DNA of 64,000 nt from Amycolatopsis saalfeldensis (GTDB taxonomy: Bacteria; Actinomycetota; Actinomycetes; Mycobacteriales; Pseudonocardiaceae). Of this stretch, positions 25,597 to 33,850 are shown one piece after another. Both the position numbers and the translations under genes were made by a program. How positions within the stretch are numbered: the stretch's first letter is position 1; each line of letters opens with the position of its first letter. The notes beneath the pieces were generated by a model. That model had not been told where the DNA came from. It did no database searches and saw only the letters and a program-made list of their open reading frames with translations. The stretch is taken from contig NZ_FOEF01000007.1 in NCBI RefSeq assembly GCF_900110575.1, positions 248,001-312,000 of the forward strand, given 5' to 3'.

Positions 25597-25626
25597 CGCC
25601 CCTCGTCCACACCCGGACGAGGGGCG
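25597..25626 (+). terminator. Rho-independent terminator of the lipase gene
   Basis: A perfect 12-bp stem, CGCCCCTCGTCC with GGACGAGGGGCG, around loop ACACCC and followed by TTTC, 20 bases after the lipase stop. Confidence 0.85.
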
Positions 25627-25713
25627 TTTCGGCGTCGCGCGAGAAAGCGCTTCCACTGGGCGGGCAGGGGCGATTGACACCCCACCGTGGCCGGTGCTGT
25701 AATCACCTTCGCT

Positions 25714-25732
25714 GTTAGGAAAGTTTCTTTAC
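25714..25732. promoter_or_regulatory. Operator GTTAGGAAAGTTTCTTTAC upstream of the sugar dehydrogenase gene
   Basis: This 19-bp imperfect palindrome (7 of 9 pairs match) lies 57 bases before the GTG at 25789. Read on the other strand it matches the site at 29474-29492 at most positions, suggesting one regulator for both glycan loci. Similar GTTAGGAAAGTTTCCTAAC sequences precede secreted glycan-enzyme genes in actinomycetes; this last point is from memory. Confidence 0.6.
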
Positions 25733-25788
25733 TTGGGTCCGCCGTCCCCATGCCCACGCCCGAACCCCGAGTCGTCTGGGAGGAAGCA

Positions 25789-27858
25789 GTGACCCGCTTC
25801 AAACGATGGTGCACGGCCGGCAGCGGCGCCGCGGCACTGGTCATGGCGATGGCGCTGATCGCGCCGCCGTCGCTGGCCCAGCCCGCCGCCGATACCCTGC
25901 TGTCGAAGGGAAAACCCGCCACCGCCTCGTCCACGGAGAGCTCCGCCTATGCGGCGGCGGACGCGGTCGACGGCAAGACCACCACCCGCTGGGCCAGCAA
26001 GGAGGGCGCCGACCCGCAGTGGCTCAGCGTCGACCTCGGCTCGACCGCGCAGATCAGCAAGGTGGTGCTGAACTGGGAGGCCGCGTACGCGAAGTCGTAC
26101 GAGATCCAGGTCTCGGCGGACAACACCACCTGGAACACCGTGTACTCCACGAAGAACGGCAAGGGCGGCACCGAAACGGCGACCACCACGGGCGCGTCCG
26201 GCCGCTACGTCCGGCTCTACGGCACCGCCCGCGGCACCTCCTACGGTTACTCGCTGTGGGAGTTCCAGGTCACCGGCCACCTCACCACGGGCACGACTCC
26301 GGCCGCGCCGACCAACCTGCGCACCACCGCGGTCACCGACACCGCGGTGTCGCTGGCCTGGGACGCCGCCACCGCGGGCAGCAGCGGCGCCGTCACCAAG
26401 TACGACGTGTTCCAGCACGGTTCGCAGATCGCGACCGTGGACGGGAAGACGCTGTCCTACCAGGCGACCGGCCTGACGCCGAACACGCAGTACTACTTCA
26501 CGATCTTCGCCGAGGACGGTTCCGGCGGCATTTCCCCGCCGTCGGCGGAGCTGCCGGTGAAGACCGCCGCGTCCAACGACACCCAGCCGCCGACCGCGCC
26601 CGCCGATCCGCACACGACCGCGGTCACCGCCAACACCGTTTCGCTGGCGTGGAGCGCGTCCACGGACAACGTCGGGGTCGTCGGCTACGACGTCTACAAC
26701 GGCACCGCCAAGGCCGGCACCTTCCCTGACACCTCGGGCACCATCGACGGCCTGGCCCCCGCGACCGCGTACACCTTCACCGTGCGGGCGAAGGACGCGG
26801 CCGGCAACGCCTCCGATCCCAGCAAGGCCGTGGCCGTCACGACCACCGGCGGGAACGGCGGCGGTGGCACGAATCCCGGCGAGGTCACCCAGATCACCAC
26901 CGACTCCGACATCCCGTGGGGGCTGGCGTTCCTGCCCGACGGGTCGGCCCTGGTCTCCGAACGGGACACCTTCCAGCTGGTCCGGATCACCCCGGCGGGC
27001 AAGAAGACCGTGGTCGGCAAGGTGCCCGGCGTCGACACGACCGGCGGCGAGGGCGGCCTGCTCGGCTTGGCGGTGTCGAAGGACTTCGCCACCGACCACT
27101 GGCTGTACGTGTTCCACACCAGCTCGTCGGACAACCGGATCGTGCGATTCCAGTACGTCAACGACAAGATCAGCGGCGAGCAGGTCCTGCTCACCGGGAT
27201 CGCCCGCAACCGCTACCACAACGGCGGCCGGCTGGCGTTCGGCCCGGACGGCAAGCTCTACGCCACCACCGGCGACGCGCAGAACGGCGACAACGCGCAG
27301 AACCTCAACTCCCTCAACGGAAAGATCCTCCGGCTGAACCCGGACGGCAGCGTGCCCGCGGACAATCCCCAGTCCGGCAAGTACTTCTGGAGCTACGGGC
27401 ACCGCAACGTCCAGGGGCTGGCGTGGGACTCGAAGGGCCGGCTGTGGGAGTCCGAGCTGGGCGACTCGAAGCAGGACGAGGTCAACCTGATCGTCAAGGG
27501 CGGCAACTACGGCTGGCCCGCCTGCGAAGGCACCACCGGCAGCTGCGGCCAGCCCGGCTTCATCGCGCCGAAACGGACGTTCTCGCCGACCGCCAAGCAC
27601 TCCCCCAGCGGCCTGGCGATCGTCGGCGACGTGCTGTTCATGTCGGAGCTGACCGGCCAGGAAGTGCAGCGGATGCCGATCTCCGGTGACTCGCTGCCCA
27701 CCGCGAAGACATACTTCACCGGCGAATACGGCCGGCTGCGCACGATCGTCGCGGCCCCCGACGGCAGTCTCTGGCTGACCACCACCAACGGCGACAAGAG
27801 CGGCACCCCCGGCAAGCTCGACAACAAGATCCTCCGGATCGCGCTGACCGGAGGCTGA
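25789..27858 (+). CDS. Secreted discoidin-FN3-FN3-glucose/sorbosone dehydrogenase
   Basis: This is a 689-residue secreted multidomain protein. The GTG start at 25789 follows GGGAGGAAGC. After the signal peptide (about 1-31) come an F5/8C discoidin carbohydrate-binding domain (about 35-165), two fibronectin type III domains (about 185-270 and 285-370), a GGNGGGGT linker and a PQQ-dependent glucose/sorbosone dehydrogenase beta-propeller (about 380-685). Propeller motifs include PWGLAFLPDG, GGEGGLLGLAVS, YHNGGRLAFGPDGKLY, SYGHRNVQGLAW and PSGLAIVGD. The enzyme would oxidise aldose sugars while bound to a glycan. An operator shared with the glycosidase locus lies upstream. PQQ dependence is inferred from the family. 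Confidence 0.9.
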   Translation: MTRFKRWCTAGSGAAALVMAMALIAPPSLAQPAADTLLSKGKPATASSTESSAYAAADAVDGKTTTRWASKEGADPQWLSVDLGSTAQISKVVLNWEAAYAKSYEIQVSADNTTWNTVYSTKNGKGGTETATTTGASGRYVRLYGTARGTSYGYSLWEFQVTGHLTTGTTPAAPTNLRTTAVTDTAVSLAWDAATAGSSGAVTKYDVFQHGSQIATVDGKTLSYQATGLTPNTQYYFTIFAEDGSGGISPPSAELPVKTAASNDTQPPTAPADPHTTAVTANTVSLAWSASTDNVGVVGYDVYNGTAKAGTFPDTSGTIDGLAPATAYTFTVRAKDAAGNASDPSKAVAVTTTGGNGGGGTNPGEVTQITTDSDIPWGLAFLPDGSALVSERDTFQLVRITPAGKKTVVGKVPGVDTTGGEGGLLGLAVSKDFATDHWLYVFHTSSSDNRIVRFQYVNDKISGEQVLLTGIARNRYHNGGRLAFGPDGKLYATTGDAQNGDNAQNLNSLNGKILRLNPDGSVPADNPQSGKYFWSYGHRNVQGLAWDSKGRLWESELGDSKQDEVNLIVKGGNYGWPACEGTTGSCGQPGFIAPKRTFSPTAKHSPSGLAIVGDVLFMSELTGQEVQRMPISGDSLPTAKTYFTGEYGRLRTIVAAPDGSLWLTTTNGDKSGTPGKLDNKILRIALTGG

Positions 27859-27880
27859 TCGGCTGCCTTGACCGGACCGT

Positions 27881-27913
27881 GCATCGGGCCGTCCACTTCG
27901 GACGGCCCGATGC
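27881..27913. terminator. Bidirectional hairpin terminator
   Basis: A perfect 14-bp stem (GCATCGGGCCGTCC with its complement) around loop ACTTC, between the convergent sugar dehydrogenase and alpha-galactosidase genes. It can serve both. Confidence 0.85.
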
Positions 27914-27918
27914 CGCGT

Positions 27919-29253
27919 TCAGCCCAGTCGCTCGACGTGCAGGAGCCGGGAAGCGTGCGGGGCCAGCGAGGCGCTGAACGCGGTGCGCTCGACCCCGAGG
28001 TCACGATGGCTCCACAGGTCCCGCACCGCGGCCGGCCCGCGGAACCCCAGGTCGCCGAAGTTCGCAGTGACCTTCGCGGTGTCCGCGCCGAGGTTGAACA
28101 GCGCGACGGTGTAGCCGCCGTGGCCGTCCTCGCTCACCCAGACCTGCTGCGGCGTCGCCTGCGACAGCGGGTGCGCGGGCCTGCCCGCCTGGTCCACCGC
28201 CAGCACCTCGCGGTTGGTCAGCAGCGCGAGGTCCGCCGGGTCGAGCTTGGTCAGGTCGGTCCCGAGCAGCAGCGGCGCGGCTTCGGCCGCCCACAGCGTG
28301 ATCATGCTCTGCCGCTCGTCCGGGGAGATGCCGTCGGCGTCGCCGTTGCCGACCTCGACCGAGTCGAGGTCGTTCCAGTGCCCGGGACCGGCGAAGGGAA
28401 TCCACTTCGGCACGTCGGTGAACCGCTGCTTCACCCGCACATCCCAGTTGGTGAGGCCGACGCAGTGGCTGTAACACTCGATGTCGCCTTCGATCCGCCA
28501 GCCGTTGCTGTAACGCTGCCAGGTGGCGGCGTCGGGGAAGCTCAGCGAGTTGGACAGCTCCAGGTGGATCGGCCGTCCGGTCGCGCGCAGGGCCGCCTGC
28601 CAGTGCTGGACGTCCGCGCGGTTGTCGGCCGGGACGCGGCCGCCGCCGGGGCCGACGAAGTCCATCTTGATGTAGTCGACGCCCCACGACGCGAGCAGCT
28701 CGGCCTGCGAGCGCACGTACGCGTCCGCGCCGGGTTTGCCGAAGTCGATCAGGCCGGAGCCGTCGTCCGCGGTGTTGCCCTTCGCCCCCGGCACGAGGAT
28801 ATCGCTGACGTGGTAAGGAGTTCCCTTGATCGCCGAGTCGGCCTTGACCGCCGCCGCCGGGACGCCCGGCACGAGGTAGATGCCGAACTTGAGGCCGAGT
28901 CCGTGGACGTACCGGGCCACCGCCGCGATGCCGTGCGGGAACTTGGCGGTGTTCTCCGCGTTGCGGCCGTAGGCGTCGACGTGGTCCGACCAGCCGGCGT
29001 CGATGTTGACGTACCGGTAGCCGTAGCGGGCCAGCGAGTCGTGCATGACCTTCGCCTGGGCCTCGATCACCTGCTCGCTGATGTTGCCGTGCAACGAACT
29101 CCAGCTGCTCCACCCCATCGGCGGCGTCGCGGCGACGACGGGCCGGCCGTGGCCCCCCGGAGCCGCTGCCGCCGTCCCCGGCACCACGGCGGCCAGCGCC
29201 GTCAGTGCCGTGAACGCGGCTCCCAGGTATCTCTTCCGCTGTGCTCTGGTCAT
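27919..29253 (-). CDS. Secreted GH27 alpha-galactosidase
   Basis: This is a 444-residue protein starting at ATG 29253 with GAGAGGG upstream. The signal peptide covers about 1-31 (ending GTAAAA). The GH27 barrel begins TPPMGWSSWSSLHGNI, with the typical YRYVNIDAGW. The nucleophile aspartate is in VDYIKMDF, and the acid/base aspartate probably lies in WRIEGDIE. It ends in a beta-sandwich domain (GGYTVALFNLG). The fold and motifs are those of alpha-galactosidase or beta-L-arabinopyranosidase enzymes, so terminal galactose or arabinopyranose may be the target. It diverges from the beta-helix glycosidase gene. Confidence 0.93.
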   Translation of the reverse strand: MTRAQRKRYLGAAFTALTALAAVVPGTAAAAPGGHGRPVVAATPPMGWSSWSSLHGNISEQVIEAQAKVMHDSLARYGYRYVNIDAGWSDHVDAYGRNAENTAKFPHGIAAVARYVHGLGLKFGIYLVPGVPAAAVKADSAIKGTPYHVSDILVPGAKGNTADDGSGLIDFGKPGADAYVRSQAELLASWGVDYIKMDFVGPGGGRVPADNRADVQHWQAALRATGRPIHLELSNSLSFPDAATWQRYSNGWRIEGDIECYSHCVGLTNWDVRVKQRFTDVPKWIPFAGPGHWNDLDSVEVGNGDADGISPDERQSMITLWAAEAAPLLLGTDLTKLDPADLALLTNREVLAVDQAGRPAHPLSQATPQQVWVSEDGHGGYTVALFNLGADTAKVTANFGDLGFRGPAAVRDLWSHRDLGVERTAFSASLAPHASRLLHVERLG

Positions 29254-29346
29254 GCCGGACCGCCCTCTCACCTGCCCGGGCGGCCCCACTGCCGCACCGG
29301 TGGAAACCGTTGCCTTTGTACGCCCGCGGCTCACCGGCCGTCAACG

Positions 29347-29361
29347 ATTCATCGGATGAAT
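29347..29361. promoter_or_regulatory. Palindrome ATTCATCGGATGAAT
   Basis: A perfect palindrome with 7-bp arms around a central G, about 90 bases upstream of the alpha-galactosidase start. It is a probable operator for a sugar-responsive repressor, but no candidate regulator gene is adjacent. Confidence 0.55.
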
Positions 29362-29473
29362 ACTCCGATCAAACACCAGGTCTGCGCAGGAATCTTCGCT
29401 ACTTAACCGATGCGACCACCGAAGTCCCGGTCGACGGTACGAGTATCCCCTTGTCAGCCCGCTGAACGGACAA

Positions 29474-29492
29474 GTAAAGAAGCCTTCCTTGC
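29474..29492. promoter_or_regulatory. Operator GTAAAGAAGCCTTCCTTGC
   Basis: This site resembles the reverse complement of the one at 25714-25732 (GTAAAGAAACTTTCCTAAC), agreeing at 15 of 19 positions. It lies 93 bases before the beta-helix gene and about 220 bases before the alpha-galactosidase gene. Confidence 0.55.
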
Positions 29493-29584
29493 TATCGACA
29501 ACCAGCGCCAGAGATCCTATGTTTGAGCCTGCCTGACTCGCGCCGAGTCGACCGGCGATCACTGGGGATCACACGGAGGTCGGT

Positions 29585-32214
29585 ATGCCAGCACCATCAA
29601 GACGGACCCGGGGCCGGCGGGCCTTCGCACTCGGGGGCGCGGCGTTCCTGGCGACGGCACTGCTGGGGACCGGCAGCGCCGTCGCGGACCAGCAGGGCGG
29701 ATCCCGCCAGGACGTCTACGTCACGCCCCGCGGTTCCGACAGCGCGCCGGGCACGCAGGCGCGGCCGGTCCGCACCGTCGAACGGGCGCAGGAGCTGGTC
29801 CGCCAACGCGCTCCCCGGCTGACGTCCGACCTCACGGTGCACCTGGCCCCCGGCGTTTTCCGGCTCGACCGGCCCCTGACACTCGACGCGCGAGACTCCG
29901 GCGCGAACGGGCACCGGATCATCTGGCAGGGCTCAGGCCAGACGGTGCTCAGCGGCGGGCGGCAGGTCACCGGCTGGCGCCCGGTCCCGGGCCGGCCCGG
30001 CCTCTACTCGGCCCCCGAACCGGCCGGTTCGGACAACACCCGGCAGCTCTACGTCAACGGCGTGCGGGAGCAGCGGGCCCAGGGACCGCTGCCGGTCTCG
30101 CTCAAGGCCACCTCGACCGGGTACACGGCGTCCGCCGACACCCTCGCCCATTGGCGGAACCCGGGCGACATCGAAATGGTGTACACCGCCGGTGAAGCGC
30201 TGTGGAACGTCGAGCGGGCCGGGCTGGGCCAGTGGACCGAGCCGCGCTGCCCGATCGGCTCGGTCTCCGGCACGACCGTGACCATGGCGCAGCCGTGCTG
30301 GGACAACTCCACCCGGCGGGTCGTCTTCCCGGACATCCCGGGCGCACGGTGAACATGGTCGGCCCGGGCGACCTCACCAACGACCGTCAGCCGTCCTATG
30401 TGGACAACGCGTTCGAGCTCCTCGACACCCCGGGCGAGTGGTACCTCGACCGCGCCGCCCGCACGGTCTACTACCAACCGCGCCCGGGCGAGGACCTGCG
30501 CCACGCCGACGTCGAGATGCCCGCGCTGGAAAAGCTGGTCGACGGCCAGGGCAGCGCCGCCGCGCCGATCCACGACGTCGCCTTCCGCGGCATCCAGTTC
30601 TCCTACGCGACTTGGCTGATACCGTCGTCACCCGAGGGGTTCTCCGAGATCCAGGCCGGCTACACGATCACCGGCCCGAAGGGCTACGCCACCCAGGGCC
30701 TGTGCCAGTTCGTGCCCGGCGGCACGTGCCCGTACGCCGACTGGACGAAGGAACCGGGCAACGTGTCCGTCTCCCATGCCCAGCGGGTCGAGTTCAGCAG
30801 CGACGTGTTCGCCCACCTCGGGGCCGCGGGCCTCGAACTCGGTGACGGGGCGAAGGACACCACGGTGGCCGGCGACGTGTTCACCGACATCTCCGGCAAC
30901 GGCGTCGAGGTCGGCGGGGTCGGCCAGCCGGCCGGCGGCGACGTGACCAGCGGGGTGCGGGTCGTCGACAACCACCTCTACGGGCTGCCGCGCGAGTTCC
31001 ACGGCGGCGTGCCGATCGTGAACGGCTACACGCAGCACGACACCATCGCCCACAACCAGATCGACCACGTGGCCTACTCCGGGATCTCGGTCGGCTGGGG
31101 CGGCTGGCCGGACAAGATCAAGAAGCCGGCCACGCCGAACATCTCCCACGACAACGTGGTCTCGGACAACCTGATCCACGACTACATGCTGTCGCTGGAC
31201 GACGGCGGCGGCATCTACACCCAGGGCATCACCGGCACCTCGCTCGCCGACGGCGAGAAGGTCACCGGCAACGTGATCCACGACCAGTGGGGCCTGGGCA
31301 AATCCGTGTACACCGACAACGGGAACACCTACGAAACGGTGTCCGGCAACGTTTTGTACCACGCCGCGTACGCCAACGTCGGCAGCACGCACGTGGACTA
31401 CCGCGACGGCCTCGGCAACAACGACCCCACGCTGATCCAGGGCAACTACTGGGAGCAGGGCGATCGCGACGGCAACAACAAGGGCGTCGTGACCACCGGC
31501 AACCACCTGCTGACCAGTCCCTCCGCGGCCCCCGCGTCGATCGTCGACGCGGCCGGCGTCGAACCGGGGTTCCGCTGGGTGCTGCACCGTCCGGTCGACG
31601 GCCGGTCGGCACCCGAGGCACCGTCCCGCGTGGGCACCTTCGCCGTGGCCGGAAAGCTTTACGCCACCTGGAATCCCACGGTCGCGGAGAACGGCTCCCC
31701 GCTGACGTCGTACGTGCTCACCGCGACCGGCGGCGGGCACCAGGTCACCACCACGATCCCCGCCACGCAGTTCCAGCAGACGGGTTACGCGGAGGTGCCC
31801 GGGCTCACCGACGGCACGGCGTACACCGTGACAGTGGCCGCGCGCAGCGCATTGGGCACCGGCCTCTCGTCGCTGCCGTCGGCCGCCGTGACGGCGGGCT
31901 CGCCGGGCACCCGCACCGCCGACGCACCGACCGGCGCGAAGGCCCTGCCGGCCGCCGATGCCGTGAGCCTGCACTGGACCCCGCCCACGGCCATGGGCGA
32001 CACCCCGGTGATCGGCTACCGCATCACGGTCTCCGACGGCCGGACGATCGCGGTCACCGGCCGTGACGCGCTGGTGGGCCAGCCGACCGCGAAGGGCATG
32101 ACCCGGGTCGTCGCCGGGCTCAAGCCCACCACCGGCTACACCTTCACCATCGCGGCGGTGACCGGCGTCGGCGTGGGCGCACCGGTGTCGGTCACGACGA
32201 CGACCGGCGCCTGA
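29585..32214 (+). pseudogene. Secreted right-handed beta-helix glycosidase with FN3 domains, frameshifted at about 30343
   Basis: The N-terminal part (29585-30352) has a Tat-like signal and starts the GH141-type beta-helix fold (DVYVTPRGSDSAPGTQARPV). It stops at TGA 30350 just after VVFPDIPG. The remainder continues one frame back, from about 30344 to 32214, as RTVNMVGPGDLTNDRQPSYV, the beta-helix repeats (IVNGYTQHDTIAHNQIDHVA, LDDGGGIYTQ) and two FN3 domains. A one-base loss restores PDIPGRTVNM exactly. Slippery-type heptamer CCCGGGC (30337-30343) sits at the junction, so -1 frameshifting is formally possible. A mutation or sequencing error in the G/C run is more likely. The full protein (about 875 residues) would act on complex plant polysaccharide; the substrate is unknown. 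Confidence 0.8.
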
Positions 32215-32232
32215 ACACCCGACCGTCCACGA

Positions 32233-32272
32233 CCGGCCGCGGCGGGGGTCAAACGACCCTCGCCGCGGCCGG
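32233..32272 (+). terminator. Hairpin terminator of the beta-helix gene
   Basis: An 18-bp stem with one mismatch, starting CCGGCCGCGGCG and closing CGCCGCGGCCGG, around loop AAAC, 19 bases after the stop. Confidence 0.75.
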
Positions 32273-32575
32273 CGTGTCCCGGAAAGGCCGTGCTCGTGGC
32301 CGAAACCGCGCCACCTTGAGGGGAGCCGTCACCCATCGCACCAGTCGAGACCTGCCCGGTTTCGCGGTGAGTACTCACTACGAGCGGACCGGACACACCT
32401 CGGCAGAGCAGGGGCGCCCTCTAGTACTTTCGGCCGATGCCCGCACGGTGAGAACCCTCCGAAAGACGTGAGCCATCCCGGGGTTCTTGTCCCGGCACCG
32501 GTTTCCGGCCTGGCCGCCGTCCTAATGTGGCGATTCTTCGTGATCTTGAAACCGGAATCGAAGAGGGGAACCACC
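32273..32575. other. Non-coding leader region upstream of the metalloprotease gene
   Basis: There are about 300 bases without a gene. They contain the 12-bp palindrome GTGAGTACTCAC (32367-32378) and a distant inverted repeat CTTTCGG (about 32429) with CCGAAAG (about 32459), which could fold in a long 5-prime leader. I cannot match it to a known riboswitch. Confidence 0.45.
32367..32378. promoter_or_regulatory. Palindrome GTGAGTACTCAC, operator-like
   Basis: A perfect 12-bp palindrome of TetR-operator type, about 200 bases before the metalloprotease gene and with no regulator gene beside it. Confidence 0.35.
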
Positions 32576-33694
32576 TTGCACAACCGGACCAGATTCCTCG
32601 GCAGAACGCTCGCCGCGGCGGGCACCGTGGCGGCGCTCGGGCTCGCGCTGGCCGTGCCGGCGTCCGCGGACACGCCGTCGACTGTCGAGCAGGACGTAGC
32701 GCAGCTGACCCAGGACGTCAACGACCTGTACGCCGGGCTGCCCGCGAGCGCGCTGAAGAACGTCGACCCGCTCATCGAGTCGCCGATCCCGCAGACCGGC
32801 CGTCAGAGCCGCGCCGCGCAGGGCCCGATCCCGGGCTGCACCGAGGGATCGCTGCTGACGTACGCGAACAATCTCGCGTCGAAGCTGACCCCGCTCGAGA
32901 ACGAGGCCATGGGCGTGCTTTCCGGGCTCAGCTCGCTCTACACCCAGGGCGTCGCGACCGACAAGACGCCGCAGGTCTTCGGCACCGACGGCCAGTACAC
33001 CCCGCGCGCCACCGCCACGATCGCCAAGCTGCGCGGGTTCTGGGACATCGAAAGCTGGAACGTCCAGCTCGTCGCCTGGAAGGGCACCGACCTGGGCAGC
33101 CAGGCGAAGATGGCCCAGACCTTCAGCCTCGGCCTCGCGCCGGCGCGGGTGCAGGCCGCCGCCGCGCTCGCCACCAAGGTGCTCTACGAGGTGCCGGCGC
33201 TGCAGGGCGGGCGCAACCCGCTGCTCACCCTCAACGCGTTCTCCGCCCCGGCCGACAGCCTCGGCGGCAAGCGAGTGGCGCTCGGTGACGGCCTGCTCGA
33301 CGTCGTCAACACCCTCGGCTTCGACGACGTTTCGGTCGAGTCCGTGGTCGGCCACGAGTACGGCCACCAGGTCGACTTCGCGCACGACAACTACCCGCGC
33401 AACGAGTCGTCCGAGATGGGCCCCGACGCGTACGGCGGCTACTTCGTCGCGCACGCCAAGGGCGACGCGTGGGACGCCCGCGCCCAGCAGGAGGCCACCT
33501 ACCTCGACGCCTCCATCGGCGACTGCTTCCACAGCCACGGCACCCCCGACCAGCGCAAGGCCGCGGGCGCGTGGGGCGAGAAGCAGGCGACGAGCCAGGG
33601 CAACCCGAACCGGATCGTCCCGTCCGCCACGATGATCGCGAACTTCCAGAAGGAGTACCCGAAGCTGATGCCGCCGGCCGCGGCTCAGGGCTGA
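32576..33694 (+). CDS. Secreted zinc metalloprotease-like protein (HEYGH)
   Basis: This is a 372-residue protein starting at TTG 32576 with GAGGGG upstream. The signal peptide (about 1-31) ends VPASA. Zinc-site motif HEYGHQVDF has H260, E261 and H264, the HExxH form of neutral zinc peptidases. A third ligand is probably in the following helices (AYGGYFVAHAKGDAWDARAQ). Two conserved cysteines are visible: GCTEG and GDCFHSHG. The N-terminal 100 residues are helical and may act as a propeptide. I do not recognise the exact family; catalysis is inferred from the motif. It is monocistronic and followed by a hairpin terminator. Confidence 0.82.
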   Translation: MHNRTRFLGRTLAAAGTVAALGLALAVPASADTPSTVEQDVAQLTQDVNDLYAGLPASALKNVDPLIESPIPQTGRQSRAAQGPIPGCTEGSLLTYANNLASKLTPLENEAMGVLSGLSSLYTQGVATDKTPQVFGTDGQYTPRATATIAKLRGFWDIESWNVQLVAWKGTDLGSQAKMAQTFSLGLAPARVQAAAALATKVLYEVPALQGGRNPLLTLNAFSAPADSLGGKRVALGDGLLDVVNTLGFDDVSVESVVGHEYGHQVDFAHDNYPRNESSEMGPDAYGGYFVAHAKGDAWDARAQQEATYLDASIGDCFHSHGTPDQRKAAGAWGEKQATSQGNPNRIVPSATMIANFQKEYPKLMPPAAAQG

Positions 33695-33701
33695 CACCTC
33701 G

Positions 33702-33733
33702 CGTGGGCCGTCTCTCCCGGGAGGCGGCCCACG
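33702..33733 (+). terminator. Hairpin terminator after the metalloprotease gene
   Basis: CGTGGGCCG pairs with CGGCCCACG, and CTCTCCCGGGAG extends the inner stem, seven bases after the stop. Confidence 0.75.
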
Positions 33734-33850
33734 TCCGGCCCTGGTCCGTCCGAAGTGGACAGACCTGCGCCGGGACCGCTTGACAAAGGGATCCGGACCC
33801 GCCGATCATAGATTCGCAGGCAGGCTGACAACGATGTCATCGGGAGCGAC

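Larger units (their letters stand above)
29254..29584. other. Divergent regulatory intergenic region (331 bp)
   Basis: No coding potential is convincing here. It holds a 15-bp palindrome at 29347-29361 and a 19-bp operator at 29474-29492, listed separately, and must contain the promoters of the alpha-galactosidase and beta-helix genes. A sequence resembling a LacI-type site (GGAAACCGTTGCC, near 29308) is also present. Confidence 0.6.

Noticed and set aside
30337..30343. Programmed -1 frameshifting as the explanation of the broken beta-helix gene
   Set aside because: The heptamer pattern fits, but GC-rich slippery sites are inefficient and I saw no obvious downstream stimulator; a lost base is simpler. 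Kept only as a possibility.
32279..32575. Riboswitch (for example c-di-AMP type) in the leader of the metalloprotease gene
   Set aside because: I could not find the conserved core segments of any riboswitch class by eye.
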